Shown here in pieces: positions 22,551 through 35,123 of a stretch of 64,000 nt of DNA. The first letter of the stretch is position 1; each line of letters starts with the position of its first letter. This DNA comes from Zanthoxylum bungeanum (lineage: Eukaryota; Streptophyta; Magnoliopsida; Sapindales; Rutaceae), in the NCBI GenBank assembly GCA_019454045.1, contig SKCR01023742.1, positions 248,001-312,000 on the forward strand. Direction: 5' to 3'. Made by a program: the position numbers and the translations under genes. The notes under the pieces were generated by a model. The model had not been told where the DNA came from, searched no databases, and saw nothing but the letters and a program-made list of their open reading frames with translations.

Positions 22551-24180
22551 TATTTTGTTTCACACATTGTATTGCCTCTCACGAGATAATCTTGATAGTT
22601 AGACATATCTTCGTCCTCAACGAATGCTTCACGTCAGAACCGAAGAATCTTCAAAGTACTTGACATACTCAAGTCCAATCATCTGAATGGGTGATCCAAA
22701 CTAGACTCCTAATGCGTGTGTGCCAAGGCTCCTCCGCAGCTTAATCCTTAAGTGGGCTGGCTTAGTGACTTCGCTTCGGAGAGTCAGAACGATGGGTCTA
22801 ACCAATCTGAATGTCTTGATCACGCTCGGCGATTACTTCATCATACTCAATATGATATGGTCTTCTGCCTTTTCTTTCGTATTCCTTTTTCATTTTTCTC
22901 ATCTTTTCTTTTTCTCATTTTTTTTTTCGACACACCTACCATTTAAAGTAGCATTTCTCCTCATGGTGGTCCTAATACTCACCCATGGGTAGCTTCACGC
23001 TTATCAGTTATAGGTGGTCTATTTTTCTTTTCGGGGATTTTCCTTGCTTCCAACCATATCATATATCGTAGACTTAGTAAACCGAAGTGGACATCCAGGC
23101 AAACGGTCATTCATCGACCTGTAGTCTCTTCAACTAATCGCCTCGCCAACGCATTCAGGCATCCACTGTTGAGACCCCATAATCAAGTGTCTATGAGTCT
23201 AGCTGGGATCGATCCCTTCAGAGCACCGAATGAGAGTGCGTCTCGCACTTGTCGTTTCTAAGGCTTCTTGCTACAGCATACAATGTCATCGCCAGACATA
23301 TGTCTAACCATCAAAGATTTCTCTCTCTTTTTTTTCTTTCTCTCTCTTTTTTTTTCTCTTTTTCTTTTTCTCTCTCTCTCTTCCTTTTTTTTTCTCATCA
23401 TTTTTTTTTTACTCCAATGAATTCTTCCTTTCCACTGCTGATACTGTGGGCCTCGCCCCCTGGGATCCATTCCCGAAACTCAAACTTTATATGGGCCTCA
23501 ACCCTCATATTACCATCCGAATCTTAACACTGATGTGGGCCTCGGCCCTAGGATTACCCGGATCTGATTCTGTGCTTTAGCTGTTTCTGATTGGCTTGTC
23601 TTTGCCGCTTTATCTTTTCTGTCTTCGACACCTGTGAATTCAAAACAAAACAAACACAAAATAATGCAAAGTACGTTACGTGTATGCATGCATGTATGGG
23701 TTTCCTATCCCGTTGGGTTAGGGCTTCTGTCAATCCTCTTGATAACTGCTCGGTCTTTTCTTCCTTATGCAAAGTACCACTTCAATTTGTCTGTACTGAT
23801 TGGTTTTGTGAACTCGTTTCCTTTTCCTAGTCTAACAGTCTCACTGTCTTCATTTCCCAATTTCTGAATGCCCAACTTATCTTTTCTGCTTGCTTCTTCT
23901 GTTCTGAGCATTATGGTACCCAGATTGAATAAACTCATGTTGCAAGTTTGAAAGGAATAGACTTAGGCAGATAAATGAAATGATCGCCTTTATTATTGTT
24001 GATAAAAAGTTCGAACAGGTAAACAAATTAATGTCTTTAAAATGCAAGATAAAATATGTGAAACTGCAGTGCTTCTTCCTCAGCCCATGGTTCTTCATCA
24101 TCGTTATCCCTTATTCCCATGTGAGAAGCTTGGTGGTTGAGGTTTTGGAGGACAAAGGTTTCAGGCAAACCAATAGTTGA
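22551..24180 (-). other. Og2 internal copy 1, non-coding part
   Basis: No protein domain is recognised where pol would be expected. The stretch has long T- and CT-rich tracts (22870-22930, 23320-23410) and some single GGGCCTCG units. Open frames here are low-complexity and shared only with copy 2. Confidence 0.7.
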
Positions 24181-25438
24181 TCATGGTGGTGGGACGGAGT
24201 GGTAATTTGGTAGAGGATTCCTGTGTGTGTTGGGTTGTTCTCTTTCTGGGTAAGGTATCTTGTGGGAGTCAATTAAGTCTTGGATCTCATGGCGGAGACG
24301 GGTACAGCTGTCGGTGTCATGACCGGGTTGTTGGTGGTGGTGGAAATGGCAGTAGCGGTTCATATTGAGGCTTGGTGGAGGAGGATTTGGGAGTGGTCTA
24401 GGTTCAAAGGGTTTTAAGAGTCATTCCCGTTAATTTCTCGAGTACTTTGGACAAGGGTACCAAGTTAAAAAGGTCTTTCTTGAGCGGGAAGTAATCAGAA
24501 AGCGTCTATTTTTGTTGGCGGCCGACCTCGCAGTAGTGGGCTTGGTCTCATGAGGTCCTCCAAAATCCTTATATTTTGTCCATAGAACTTCCGATTTTCT
24601 ACTTCCTTTCTTCAATATCCATAACAGTTTCCCTCAACTGTCGAAAGTCATTGATCATTGAGGTCATCCTCCTTAGTTTACCATAGATAGAGGGCTTGGT
24701 GCCCTTGATGATCATTTTGATCTGGTCCTTTTCTGAGGGCCGAGTCTGCATTTTCAGAAGCTAGCTCCTCCAGCGATCCACATAGTCTTTGAAGCTTTCC
24801 TCCGGCTTCTGCTTGGTATTTTCCAGGTCACGGAGCGACAAATCAATCTACAGGTCCGTGACATACTGTTTTAGAAAGGCGTCCGCCAATTCCCTCCAAT
24901 CTTCCTTAACTTTCCTCTCAAGGCTATGGTACCATACCACGGGCGCCCCTTCAAGCGACATTCCAAACATTTTCTGCACCTGACGCTTTGATAAGCCAAC
25001 TGCACTCATAACTGCAACATACTGGCGGAGATGGACCCTCGGATCCCCATTCCTGCTGAACTTGGCCATATCCAGCATCTTGAACTGAGCAGGCTGCTGT
25101 TCCTCAAAATTCATCGCTTCATAATCCAGTAAGTCTTCGTCGTTACCCTTCATCTTACGGGTAACTGATTCTACCTGGTCTCGAAGCTTCTGTAACTCCA
25201 CCTGGGACCTAACTGTCCTCCCAGCGGCATAATCAGCCATATCATCATCGAAAGCGGGGGTGTCATCACCCAACCCAATCGGAGGCTCCTCACGCCTCAC
25301 ATTTTCAGAATTTCCCCCAGCACGGGGAACAACCATATTTGCCATCGTAGCGGTCAAGGCTTGCAACTGTTCAGTGATCTTTGCAAAACCATTCTCTAAC
25401 TGATCCATACAGGACATCTCGTTACCGGATTCACTCAT
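24181..25438 (-). pseudogene. Og2 gag, copy 1 (Tat/Ogre type)
   Basis: Read leftward from the ATG at 25438 (MSESGNEMSCMDQLENGFAK), the first 196 codons are open to 24848. They contain a coiled-coil-like stretch (VELQKLRDQVESVTRKMKG) and the Tat/Ogre capsid blocks QFKMLDMAKFSRNGDPRVHL and LEGAPVVWYHSLE. A stop follows YVTDL, and the rest continues in broken frames (KDQIKMIIKGTKPSIYGKL, INDFRQLRETVMDI). The C-terminal zinc-binding segment YCHFHHHQQPGHDTDSC is still recognisable at 24368-24181. Gag would form the particle and bind element RNA. No protease follows, so this is a gag-only element. Confidence 0.85.
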
Positions 25439-25599
25439 GCTTTCAACTGTTCTTTTAGTGAGTCTGGTTCCTTCCCTAACCCAAACGGTATCTATGGTGT
25501 CTTTTTAAGACACAAAGGGTGTTAACAAGGTATATGTATGTATGATGTGCATAAGAAGCATATAACATATACTGAATCAAATAAAATTTTCAAACAAAT

Positions 25600-26020
25600 C
25601 AGCCTATATATCATTTCAGAAGCTTTTGGGCCAACTGTCATAAGAGTGAACCCGTCCCAGTTTAAATGGCCCAACGAGTTCATGTCTTATGGCAAAGAGC
25701 CCAACTAAATCCAAATGATAATATTCCGAACACAATCATAAAATGGCCAATTGTTATTAGAGCCTTTGGCCCAATCGTCATAAGATACGTTCTTGTCCCA
25801 GTTTAAATGGCCTAACAAGCCCATATCTCATGACAAAAGATCCAGATGGATTCAAATAGCAATGTTCCCAAACATAAGCATACAAGGAAGATATCATAAA
25901 CATAAAATAGTAAACTCTACCTGTGGCCACTATCATTTCAGAAGCTTTGGGCCTAATTGTCATAAGATACGAACTAGCCCCAGTTTAAATGGCCCAGCAA
26001 GTTCGGATTTTATACACTAA
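25600..26020 (-). repeat. Og2 leader repeats, copy 1
   Basis: Three related units of about 145-180 bp start near 25617, 25760 and 25938. Each carries a GGGCC..ACTGTCATAAGA-like block and CAGTTTAAATGGCC. They form the element's 5' leader between primer site and gag. Copy 2 at 34120-34560 has the same units plus about 180 bp that is deleted here near 26004. Confidence 0.75.
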
Positions 26021-26386
26021 GGTACGTGCCAATGAGCTATGGTATGTGACTGACTGTCAAATGGATTTCCCATTGTAGATTCCCCAGAGGGAAGGTGGAG
26101 CGAGGCTCACTTAAATACCCAAGCCTCTTAGGCTCTTATCGCTTGGTGTCAGGAATAAACAACGAGTCCTCCAAATTAGTCCATCACAATAGGCTACGAG
26201 TAGATGGCTATCTAGGTGCCTTTAGAGCTTTTCCTTCTAGAAAGGTAGTGAGTGAAGGAAGACACCAAACCATTACCTAGCCTCAAAATGCCTTTGATCA
26301 CAACCCCCATTTCACACATTTGTAGACACGGTTAATTAAAGCATAAATCTATACATTACAAGGCATTATTTCGGGGCCGATTCTCT

Positions 26387-26404
26387 AGCCCAGTGGAGTC
26401 GCCT
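26387..26404 (-). other. Primer binding site of Og2, inner copy (tRNA-Arg type)
   Basis: On the minus strand this reads AGGCGACTCCACTGGGCT, against TGGCGACTCCACTGGGGA in copy 2. Three bases differ, so it is a damaged version of the Ogre primer site. Confidence 0.85.
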
Positions 26405-27289
26405 GACTGTAGGACACAGAACTTGACGACGCTGTTCTAGGCTCGCGGCCTAGTTGGGAGTATGGAGTAGCCCGCGGGGGACTAAACCGGAGAATAATGG
26501 AGTCGCCACCCTGTGTGAACCGGGAAAAAGATTTAAGGCCGCACTCACCCCTCGCAACGGAAGACCTCAAACCATTGGGTTCGGAATGGTCCCTTACTTA
26601 TGCCACTTGTAATGTATAGATTTATGCACTAATCCAACCAAGCCAATGACATATATTTCCAAGTGCACCACAATCCTAAGTTCACATGCTTAAAAGTAAA
26701 GTTTACATCTAGCATACATGAAATCCAATCTTATTGCCAAGTTCACATGTTTAAAAAGGTAGGCTTTTGCAATAACTAGCACACAACGTCATAAGAAATC
26801 AATCATTCACATAAACACAAACATAAATAGTCATGGTAACATTTGCATGTAATATAAAGGAAATCAAAATGACGATGAATAATGTTATAGGCGCACTATG
26901 TAAAGATGCACATAAAATATGTTCAAAATAACCGCATGATAAACGAAATCAATACAAACACATAACTTGAAAAAAATGAAGAAAGACACGAATTTAAATA
27001 TGCCAAAGATGGACAATCAAAGGTGCAATTTTATATTAAAAAAAAATGAGCATGCCATAATGTGATGCCAAAGAATGCAACTAACATGAGTGAAAGAAAG
27101 GAATACTGAGAAGAAGAGAAATGCAATATGCGCCTATACTTGTGCAATTACTACCAATTTTCCATTAAGCATGCTATATGTGAACAAGATTATGCAATGA
27201 GATGTTATGAATGAATGATATGAAAAGGAAGACATGACCAACATTGCGCAACAAAAGGAATAAGGTGCATGGTTAAAATGACATTTTGC

Positions 27290-28097
27290 AAAAACAGCGA
27301 ACAATCGCATAAATGACGGCGCGACAAAACATCATGGCAAAGGTAGCCTTATGGCATTTTCCCTCGAATGGAGGACCTTAAAACCACCCTAGTCAATCCC
27401 ATGCGCACATATCACATAATCAAGTACAATGAATAAAGATGCATAAAAAGGGGTTTTTGTAAAACATCGAAAAATCATGTAATAAACAGCGCAGCAAAAC
27501 ATCATGGCAAAGGTAGCCTTATGGCATTTTCCCTCGAATGGAGGACCTTAAAACCACCCTAGTTAAGCCCATGTGCACATATTACATAATCAAATGCAAT
27601 AATAAAAAGAAGCATAAAAAAGGGGTTTTGTAAAACAGCGAAAATCGTGTAATAAACAGCGCGGCAAAACATCATGGCAAAGGTAGCCTTATGGCGTTTT
27701 CCCTCGAATGGAGGACCTTAAAACCACCCTAGTTAAGCCCATGCGCATATATTACATAATCAAATGCAATAAATAAAGAAGCATAAAAAAAGGGGTTTTG
27801 TAAAACAGCGAAAAATCATGTAATAAACAGCGCGGCAAAACATCATGGGAAAGGTAGCCTTATGGCGTTTTCCCTCGAATGGAGAACCTTAAAACCACCC
27901 TAGTTAAGCCCATGCGCACATATTACATAATCAAATGAAATAAATAAAGAAGCATAAAGAAAGGATTTTTGTAAAACAGCGATAAACAGTGTAATAAACT
28001 GCGCGACAAAACATCATGGCAAAGGTAGCCTTATGGCGTTTTCCCTCCAATGGAGGACCTTGAAACCACCCTAGTTAAGCCCATGCGCACATATTAC
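27290..28097. repeat. Five ~170-bp tandem repeats in the Og2 middle LTR
   Basis: The word ATCATGGCAAAGGTAGCC (or one-base variants) occurs at 27331, 27501, 27671, 27842 and 28013, giving spacings of 170, 170, 171 and 171. Each unit also holds TTTTCCCTCGAATGGAGG and AAACCACCCTAG. Confidence 0.93.
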
Positions 28098-28460
28098 ACA
28101 ATGCATAAAAAAAATAAAACAAATAAATAAAGAATATCGGATTTCGTATACCCGATTGAATACATCTCTCGTCCAATCAAGTATACATCATCCGGAGCGG
28201 CGAAGCCTCGGGTAAAGGATTTTAACCCCTTTAAGGGGACCTTTCATCATATTTTCTAAGCCCATGCGCACATATTACATAATGCATAAAAAAAATAAAA
28301 CAAATAAATAAAGAATATCGGATTTCGTATACCCGATTGAACACATCTCTCGTCCAATCAAGTATACATCATCCGGCGCGGCGAAGCCTCGGGTAAAGGA
28401 TTTCAACCCTTTAAGGGGACCTTTTATCACACTTGCTAAGCCCATGCGCACATATTACAT
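28098..28460. repeat. Two ~181-bp tandem repeats in the Og2 middle LTR
   Basis: GAATATCGGATTTCGTATAC occurs at about 28131 and 28312, with TCATCCGG..GCGGCGAAGCC in both. The unit begins with the same GCCCATGCGCACATATTACA word that ends the 170-bp units, so the two families are joined head to tail. Confidence 0.9.
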
Positions 28461-29453
28461 ATGACATAAATGAATGATATGCGGAAATTAAAAGACAGAA
28501 AAATTAAACGGCAAATAATCAAATGAACAAGATAACACAAAATCAACAAGTGCCGTTTGCTCAAGTGGTTCGTGGAATTGTTGCCCAAGTACAGAACCGC
28601 ACTACCGTATTCGGATTCGGCTACGGAATTTACGTCTGGGTTTCATCCTATATACCACAAGAGACGACACTTCCATTCATCCAAAATCCACAACAACATC
28701 ATATACACAACAAATGCAACAAATACAGAAAATATAATCAAAGTAAATGACCAGAAATTAAATAGAAATAAGTGTGAAAAATATACTCAGGTCTAACCTT
28801 TTTAGTTGTCCTCGGACTTGCGTTTCGCGGAGATCGGAAAGGATGAAAGCTCCTTACTTTTCCGGTTCACTAGCTTCACGTTTTGGCACGCTGTTCCACT
28901 ATTTTTCCACTGTTTTGGCGTCGTTTTACTGCTGTTTTTGACGTGTTTTCTGCTCACTATTTTAGGTCTTATTATTATGTTTTGGTGGACTGTTTGTGCA
29001 TGTTTTAGGGCACTATTTGTGTAGATTTTTTTGTGATTTTTTAAGGGTTAAATGTGAAACTTTTACTCACTGGTTGGGGTATTTTGGGGGCTATTTGAAG
29101 GGCTGGACTGAAAACAAAAAGGGCTGCAGTTTGTGTGTGAAAGGGGCTGCTGTTCTGGTTGTTGTTTCACGTGGATGTGGTTGCTGTTCTGGTTGTTTTT
29201 CACGTGGATGTTGCTGCTGTTTATGAGGTTATTTTGGTGGTGATTAGGGGCTGTGATGGTGGTGATAAGGGGTGTTGTAAATCGGCTAAGGAGGGGGGAT
29301 GGTGGATGTATGGTTCTCGGCCAAGAGAGAGTGAGATGAAGAGAAAGGTTTCTAGTTGGTGTCTTGTAATTTGCGTGTGAGAGGAGGGATGTCTTGATGT
29401 CTTGGGTGTGAATGAGAGAGAGTGAAGAGGAGGGGTGGCTAGGTTAGTGCATG

Positions 29454-29462
29454 TTTATATAG
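29454..29462 (-). promoter_or_regulatory. Probable TATA box of the Og2 middle LTR
   Basis: CTATATAAA on the minus strand, about 740 bp into the LTR. The same box is at 38173-38181 in the other full LTR. Confidence 0.55.
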
Positions 29463-30200
29463 AAGAGAGGTAAGGTTTGCCCTTGTCTCACAAGGTAGAG
29501 ATTTTGTTTCCAAATTAGGAGAGATGGGAATGGTATATACAAGATTGAGGGGGGACAAAATATTTTAAATTAGGAACTCAACTAATTTAAATTGGTAGAT
29601 GTCTTATTACATTAGGAAGTCAAATATTTGATTAGCTTTGATTGGTTATGATTGATTTTAATTAGGCATATCTTATTTTAATTTTAGTATATGAATTATT
29701 TAAATTAGGCATGATTTTAGTTTAAGTTGGTAATTGTTTATTTTATGTTTGGTATATGTTTTATTTAATTATTTAATTAACTTATTATTATCTTATTTAA
29801 TTAATGTTTTAATTTAATTAATATTTATTTAATTTGGGGTGTATATTAAGGCTTTGGGGTGTGGGCTTTGGTGGGTAGGAGTGGCTTGGCTAGGTGCATG
29901 TTGATTTAGTTAAGTGTTTGGGCTAAGTTTGTGTGGACTAGGTGGGTGTGTGTGGCTAAGTTCATGTGGACTAGGTGTGTGTGGGCCGGGGGTTTAGGTG
30001 TCTTTGGCGGAGCATAAAATTTTAAAACAGAAAACAAACGAGTTACTTGAAGCCAAACTAGTGAACTTAATCCGTCAATGAGTCAATTCTTGACTCTTCC
30101 CTTCCGATGTCCGTTTCCCGCGGTTTCCGTAATTTAAAAGGTAGTTGTCTCCAAATAAGACTCCTCATCAGGTTTCACATGCAAAAATACAATGCCTACA

Positions 30201-30222
30201 GTCGCCCCCACTTTGATGGGGC
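30201..30222 (-). other. Polypurine tract of Og2 copy 2
   Basis: The minus strand reads ...CATCAAAGTGGGGGCGAC straight before the LTR start TGTAGGC. It matches the tract of Og1 at 39432-39453. Confidence 0.8.
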
Positions 30223-30374
30223 TTGTGCAGTGTGTGACAGTGACAGTCCTATCAAAGTCTATGCAATGGATTTTTACTTACCTGGCTAGCTAGCTGCCTC
30301 GAGCTGAGCTGATGCTGCTCCAAACTGAATTTGATGATGTGCCGTTTCTGGCGTGCTAAACCCCATACCTAGGG

Positions 30375-30805
30375 CGTCGTAGTAGTCCACAGACTCGACG
30401 GTAATCCACAGTAGTCCACAACTCTTTATAGTAGTCCATGATAGTCCGCAACTCTTCACAATAGTCCACAGTAGTCCACGGTAGTCCACATAATCCACGG
30501 TAATCCACAGTAGTCCACAACTCTTCACAATAGTCCACAGTAGTCAACAACTCTTCACAATAGTCTACGGTAGTCCACAACTCTTCATAATAGTCCACGG
30601 TAGTCCACGTCATCCACAATAGTCCACGGTAGTCCACGGTATTCCATAACTCTTCACGATAGTCCTCGGTAGTCCACATAATCCACAATAGTCCATGGTA
30701 GTCCACAATGATCCACAATATCCTCGGTAGTCCACGGTAGTCCACATAATCCATAATAGTCTACGGTAGTCCACAAAATCCACGGTAATCCACACAATCT
30801 TCATA
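30375..30805. repeat. Og2 tandem array: GTAGTCCAC family, copy 2
   Basis: Same organisation as 21790-22225, with a few unit gains and losses. An incidental minus-strand open frame of 132 codons runs through it. Confidence 0.9.
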
Positions 30806-30894
30806 ATCCACATAGTCTACATGCCGTACCTGGCGTGCTGACCCCGTACCTAGGGCGTCACTGTGGTCTGAATGCCAAACTTAGCGAACTGATA

Positions 30895-31145
30895 TTGAAC
30901 TAATATGGGCCTCGCCCTCAAACTGATACTGAAGTGGGGCCTCGCCCCCAAGCTGATATGGGCCTCGCCCTCAAACTGATACTGAAGTGGGGCCTCGCCC
31001 CCAAGCTGATATGGGCCTCGCCCTCAAACTGATACTGAAGTGGGGCCTCGCCCCCTAGCTGACATGGGCCTCGCCCTCAAACTGATGATGATATGGGGCC
31101 TCGCCCCCAAGCTGATATAAAGAGGGCCTCGCCCCCAAAGCTGAT
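30895..31145. repeat. Og2 tandem array: GGGCCTCGCCC family, copy 2
   Basis: Same units as 22300-22550, here as more regular ~52-bp dimers (CTGATACTGAAGTGGGGCC plus the short unit) repeated about three times. Confidence 0.9.
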
Positions 31146-31935
31146 ACTGATATTTTGTTTCACACATTGTATTGCCTCTCACGAGATAATCTTGATAGTT
31201 AGACATATCTTCGTCCTCAACGAATGCTTCACGTCAGAACCGAAGAATCTTCAAAGTACTTGACATACTCAAGTCCAATCATCTGAATGGGTGATCCAAA
31301 CTAGACTCCTAGTGCGTGTGTGCCAAGGCTCCTCCGCAACTTAATCCTTAAGTGGGCTGGCTTAGTGACTTCTCTTCGGAGAGTCAGAACGATGGGTCTA
31401 ACCAATCTGAATTTCTTGATCACGCTCGGCGATTACTTCATCATACTCAATATGATATGGTCTTCTGCCTTTTCTTTCGTCTTCCTTTTTCATTTTTCTC
31501 ATCTTTTCTTTTTCTCATTTTTTTTTTCGACACACCTACCCTTTAAGGTAGCATTTCTCCTCATGGTGGTCCTAATACTCACCCATGGGTAGCTTCACGC
31601 TTATCAGTTATAGGTGGTCTATTTTCTTTTTCTTTTCTTTTCGGGGATTTTCCTTGCTTCCAACCATATCATATATCGTAGACTTAGTAAACCAAAGTGG
31701 ACATCCAGGCAAACGGTCATTCATCGACCTGTAGTCTCTTCAACTAATCGCCTCGCCAACGCACTCAGGCATCCACTGTTGAGACCCCATAATCAAGTGT
31801 CTGTGAGTCTAGCTAGATCGATCCCTTCAGAGCACCGAATGAGAGTGCGTCTCGCACTTGTCGTTTCTAAGGCTTCTTGCTACAACATACAATGTCATCG
31901 CCGGACATATGTCTAACCATCAAAGATTTCTCTCT

Positions 31936-31969
<34 letters not shown>

Positions 31970-32724
31970 CCAAGGAATTCTCCTTTCCACTGATGATACT
32001 GTGGGCCTCGCCCCCTGGGATCCATTCCCGAAAATCAAACTTTATACGGGCCTCAACCCTCATATTACCATCCGAATCTTAACACTGATGTGGGCCTCGG
32101 CCCTAGGATTACCCGGATCTGATTCTGTGCTTTAGCTGTTTGAGATTGGCTTGTCTTTGCCGCTTTCTCTTTTCTGTCTTCGACACCTGTGAATTCAAAA
32201 CAAAACAAACACAAAAGAATGAAAAGTACTTTATGTGTATGCATGCATGTATGGGTTTCCTATCCGTTGGGTTAGGGCTTCTGTTAATCCTCTTGATAAC
32301 TGCTCGGTCTTTTCTTCCTTATGCAAAGTACCACTTCAATCTGTCTGCACTGATTGGTTTTGTGAACTCGTTTCCTTTTCCTAGTCTAACAGTCTCACTG
32401 TCTTCATTTCCCAATTTCTGAATGCCCAACTTATCTTTTCTTCTTGCTTCTTCTGTTCTGAGCATTATGGTACCCAGATTGAATACACTCATGTTGCAAG
32501 TTTGAAAGGAATAGACTTAGTCAGATAAATGAAATGATCGCCTTTATTATTGTTGATAAAAATTTCGAACATGTAAACAAAATCAATGTCTTTAAAATGC
32601 AAGATAAAATAGGTGAAACTGCAATGCCTTTTTCCTCAGCCCATGGTTCTTCATCATCGTAATCCCTTATTCTAATGTGAGAAGCTTGGTGGTTGAGGGT
32701 TTGGAGGACAAAGGTTTCAGGCAA
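31146..32724 (-). other. Og2 internal copy 2, non-coding part
   Basis: It is collinear with 22551-24180. A run of about 30 T lies at 31938-31968. No pol domain is recognised. Confidence 0.7.
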
Positions 32725-33963
32725 ACCAATAGTTGATCATGGTGGTGGGACGGAGTGGTAATTTGGTAGAGGATTCTGTGTGTGCTGGGTTGTTCTTTCT
32801 GGGTCAGGTATCTTGTGGGAGTCAATTAAGTCTTGGATCTCATGGCGGAGACGGGTATAGCTGTCGGTGTCATGACCGGGTTGGTGTGGTGGAGGAGTGG
32901 TTGTAGCGGTTCATATTGAGCTTTTGGAGGAGGATTTGGGAGTGGTCTAGGTTCCAAGGGTTTTAAGAGTCATTCCCTGGTTATTTTCTCGAGTACTTTG
33001 GACAAGGGCCTACCCAAGTTAGAAAATCGTCTATTCTTGATGGCGGCGACCTCGGCAGTAGTGGGCTTGGTCTCAGGAGGTCCTCCAAAATTCCTTCTAT
33101 TATGTCCATAGAACTTCCGATTTTCTACTTCCTCTTCTTCAATATCCATAACAGTTTCCCTCAACTGTCGAAAGTCATTGATCATTGAGGTCATCCTCCT
33201 TAGTTTACCATAGATAGAGGGCTTGGTGCCCTTGATGATCATTTTGATCTGGTCCTTTTCTGAGGGCCGAGTCTGCATTTTCAGAAGCTGGCTCCTCCAG
33301 CGATCCACATAGTCTTTGAAGCTTTCCTCTGGCTTCTGCTTGGTATTTTAGGTCGCGGAGCGACAAATCAATCTCCAGGTCCGTGACATACTGTTTTAGA
33401 AAGGCGTCCGCCAATTCCCTCTAATCTTCCTTAACTTTCCTCTCAAGGCCATGGTACCATACCACGGGCGCCCCTTCAAGCGACATTCCAAACATTTTCT
33501 GCACCTGACGCTTCGATAAGCCCACTGCACTCATAACTGCAACATACTGGCGGAGATGGACCCTCGGATCCCCATTCCCGCTGAACTTGGCCATATCCGA
33601 CATCTTGAACTGAGCAGGTAGCTGTTCCTCAAAAGTCATCGCTTCATAATCCAGTAAGTCTTCGTCCTTACCCTTCATCTTACGGGTAACTGATTCTACC
33701 TGGTCTCGAAGCTTCTGTAACTCCACCTGGGACCTAACTGTCCTCCCAGCAGCATAATCAGCCATATCATCATCGAAAGCGGGGGTGTCATCCCCCAACC
33801 CAATCGGAGGCTCCTCACGCCTCACATTTTCAGAATTTCCCCCAGCACGGGGAACAACCATATTTGCCATCGTAGCGGTCAAGGCTTGCAACTGTTTAGT
33901 GATCTTTGCAAAACCATTCTCTAACTGATCCATACGGGACATCTCGTTACCGGATTCACTCAT
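32725..33963 (-). pseudogene. Og2 gag, copy 2 (Tat/Ogre type)
   Basis: The start at 33963 and 180 open codons correspond to copy 1, with the same capsid blocks (AKFSGNGDPRVHLRQYVAVM, LEGAPVVWYHGLE). A TAG at about 33420 replaces the Trp codon of copy 1 in ...KEDWREL. Downstream the frame is broken but continues to about 32970 (MDRWRSQLLKMQTRPSEK, KPSIYGKLRRM). The zinc-binding segment near 32900 has lost its Cys-His spacing, unlike copy 1. Both copies are dead, but with different inactivating changes. Confidence 0.85.
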
Positions 33964-34119
33964 GCTTTCAACTGTTCTTTTAGTGAGTCTGGTTCTTCCC
34001 TAACCCAAACGGTATCTATGGTGTCTTTTTAAGACACAAAGGGTGTTAACAAGGTATATGTATGTATGATGTGCATAAGAAGCATATAACATATACTGAA
34101 TCAAATAAAATTTTCAAAC

Positions 34120-34750
34120 AAATCGGCCTATTATCATTTCAGAAGCTTTTGGGCCAACTGTCATAAGAGTGAACCCGTCCCAGTTTAAATGGCCCAACGA
34201 GTTCATGTCTTATGGAAAAGAGCCCAACTAAATCCAAATGATAATATTCCGAACACAATCATAAAATGACCCATTGTTATTTAGAAGCCTTTGGCCCAAT
34301 CGTAATAAGATACGTTCTTGTCCGAGTTTAAATGGCCTAACAAGCCCATATCTCATGACAAAAGATCCAGATGGATTCAAATAGCAATGTTCCCAAACAT
34401 AAGCATACAAGGAAGATATCATAAACATAAAATAGTAACTTCTACCGTGTGGCCCACCATCATTTCAGAACCTTTGGGCCTAATTGTCATAAGATACGAA
34501 CTAGCCCCAGTTTAAATGGCCCAGCAAGTTCGGATTTTTGACAAAGAGTCCAATTCATCCAAATCATAATGGTCCTAAAGCACAAGGAAATATTTTTTAT
34601 AGACCATATAACCCGGTCTACGCATGGGTTCGTGGGAGTATGGACAAAGGCTCTCATCGGCGAAGGATGGCCCACAACTAGGTCTCCCCAATCAAGGGTT
34701 CGAGCAACCAAGTGAGCACACCTTTTTTTATACACTAAGGTACGTGCCAA
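34120..34750 (-). repeat. Og2 leader repeats, copy 2
   Basis: Three related units as in copy 1, followed by a segment (34560-34735) missing from copy 1 but present in Og1 at about 44220-44340 (ACAAAGGCTCTC..CGGCGAAGG). Confidence 0.75.
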
Positions 34751-35105
34751 TGAGCTATGGTGTGTGACTGACTGTCAAATGGATTTCCCGTTGTAGATTC
34801 CCCAGAGGGAAGGTGGAGCGAGGCTCACTTAAATACCCAATCCTCTTAGGCTCTTATCGCTTGGTGTCAGGAATAAACAACGAGTCCTCCAAATTAGTCC
34901 ATCACAATAGGCTACGAGTAGATGGCTATCTAGGTGCCTTCACAGCTTTTCCTTCTAGAAAGGTAGTGAGTGAAGGAAGACACCAAACCATTACCTAGCC
35001 TCAAAATGCCTTTGATCACAACCCCCATTTCACACATTTGTAGACACGGTTAATTAAAGCACAAATCTATACATTACAAGGCATTATTTCGGGGCCGATT
35101 CTCTA

Positions 35106-35123
35106 TCCCCAGTGGAGTCGCCA
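35106..35123 (-). other. Primer binding site of Og2, outer copy (tRNA-Arg type)
   Basis: The minus strand reads TGGCGACTCCACTGGGGA, three bases behind the LTR end. This is the primer site typical of Ogre elements, complementary to a tRNA-Arg 3' end. Confidence 0.93.

Larger units (their letters stand above)
26408..30200 (-). mobile_element. Og2 middle LTR (3,793 bp)
   Basis: TGTAGGACAC at the left, AATGCCTACA at the right. It serves as 5' LTR of internal copy 1 and 3' LTR of copy 2. It is nearly identical to 35127-38966 except for small indels. It contains five ~170-bp repeats and two ~180-bp repeats. No gene is present. Confidence 0.93.

Noticed and set aside
23258..23470. Lys/Arg/Glu-rich 70-codon minus-strand frame
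   Set aside because: Produced by a CT-rich microsatellite; not conserved in the sister copy, where the tract is a T run.
30356..30754. 132-codon minus-strand open frame with repeated TVDYCEELW units
   Set aside because: It runs entirely through a tandem array with unit length divisible by three; frames are open on several phases and change with unit gains. It is not a protein-coding gene.
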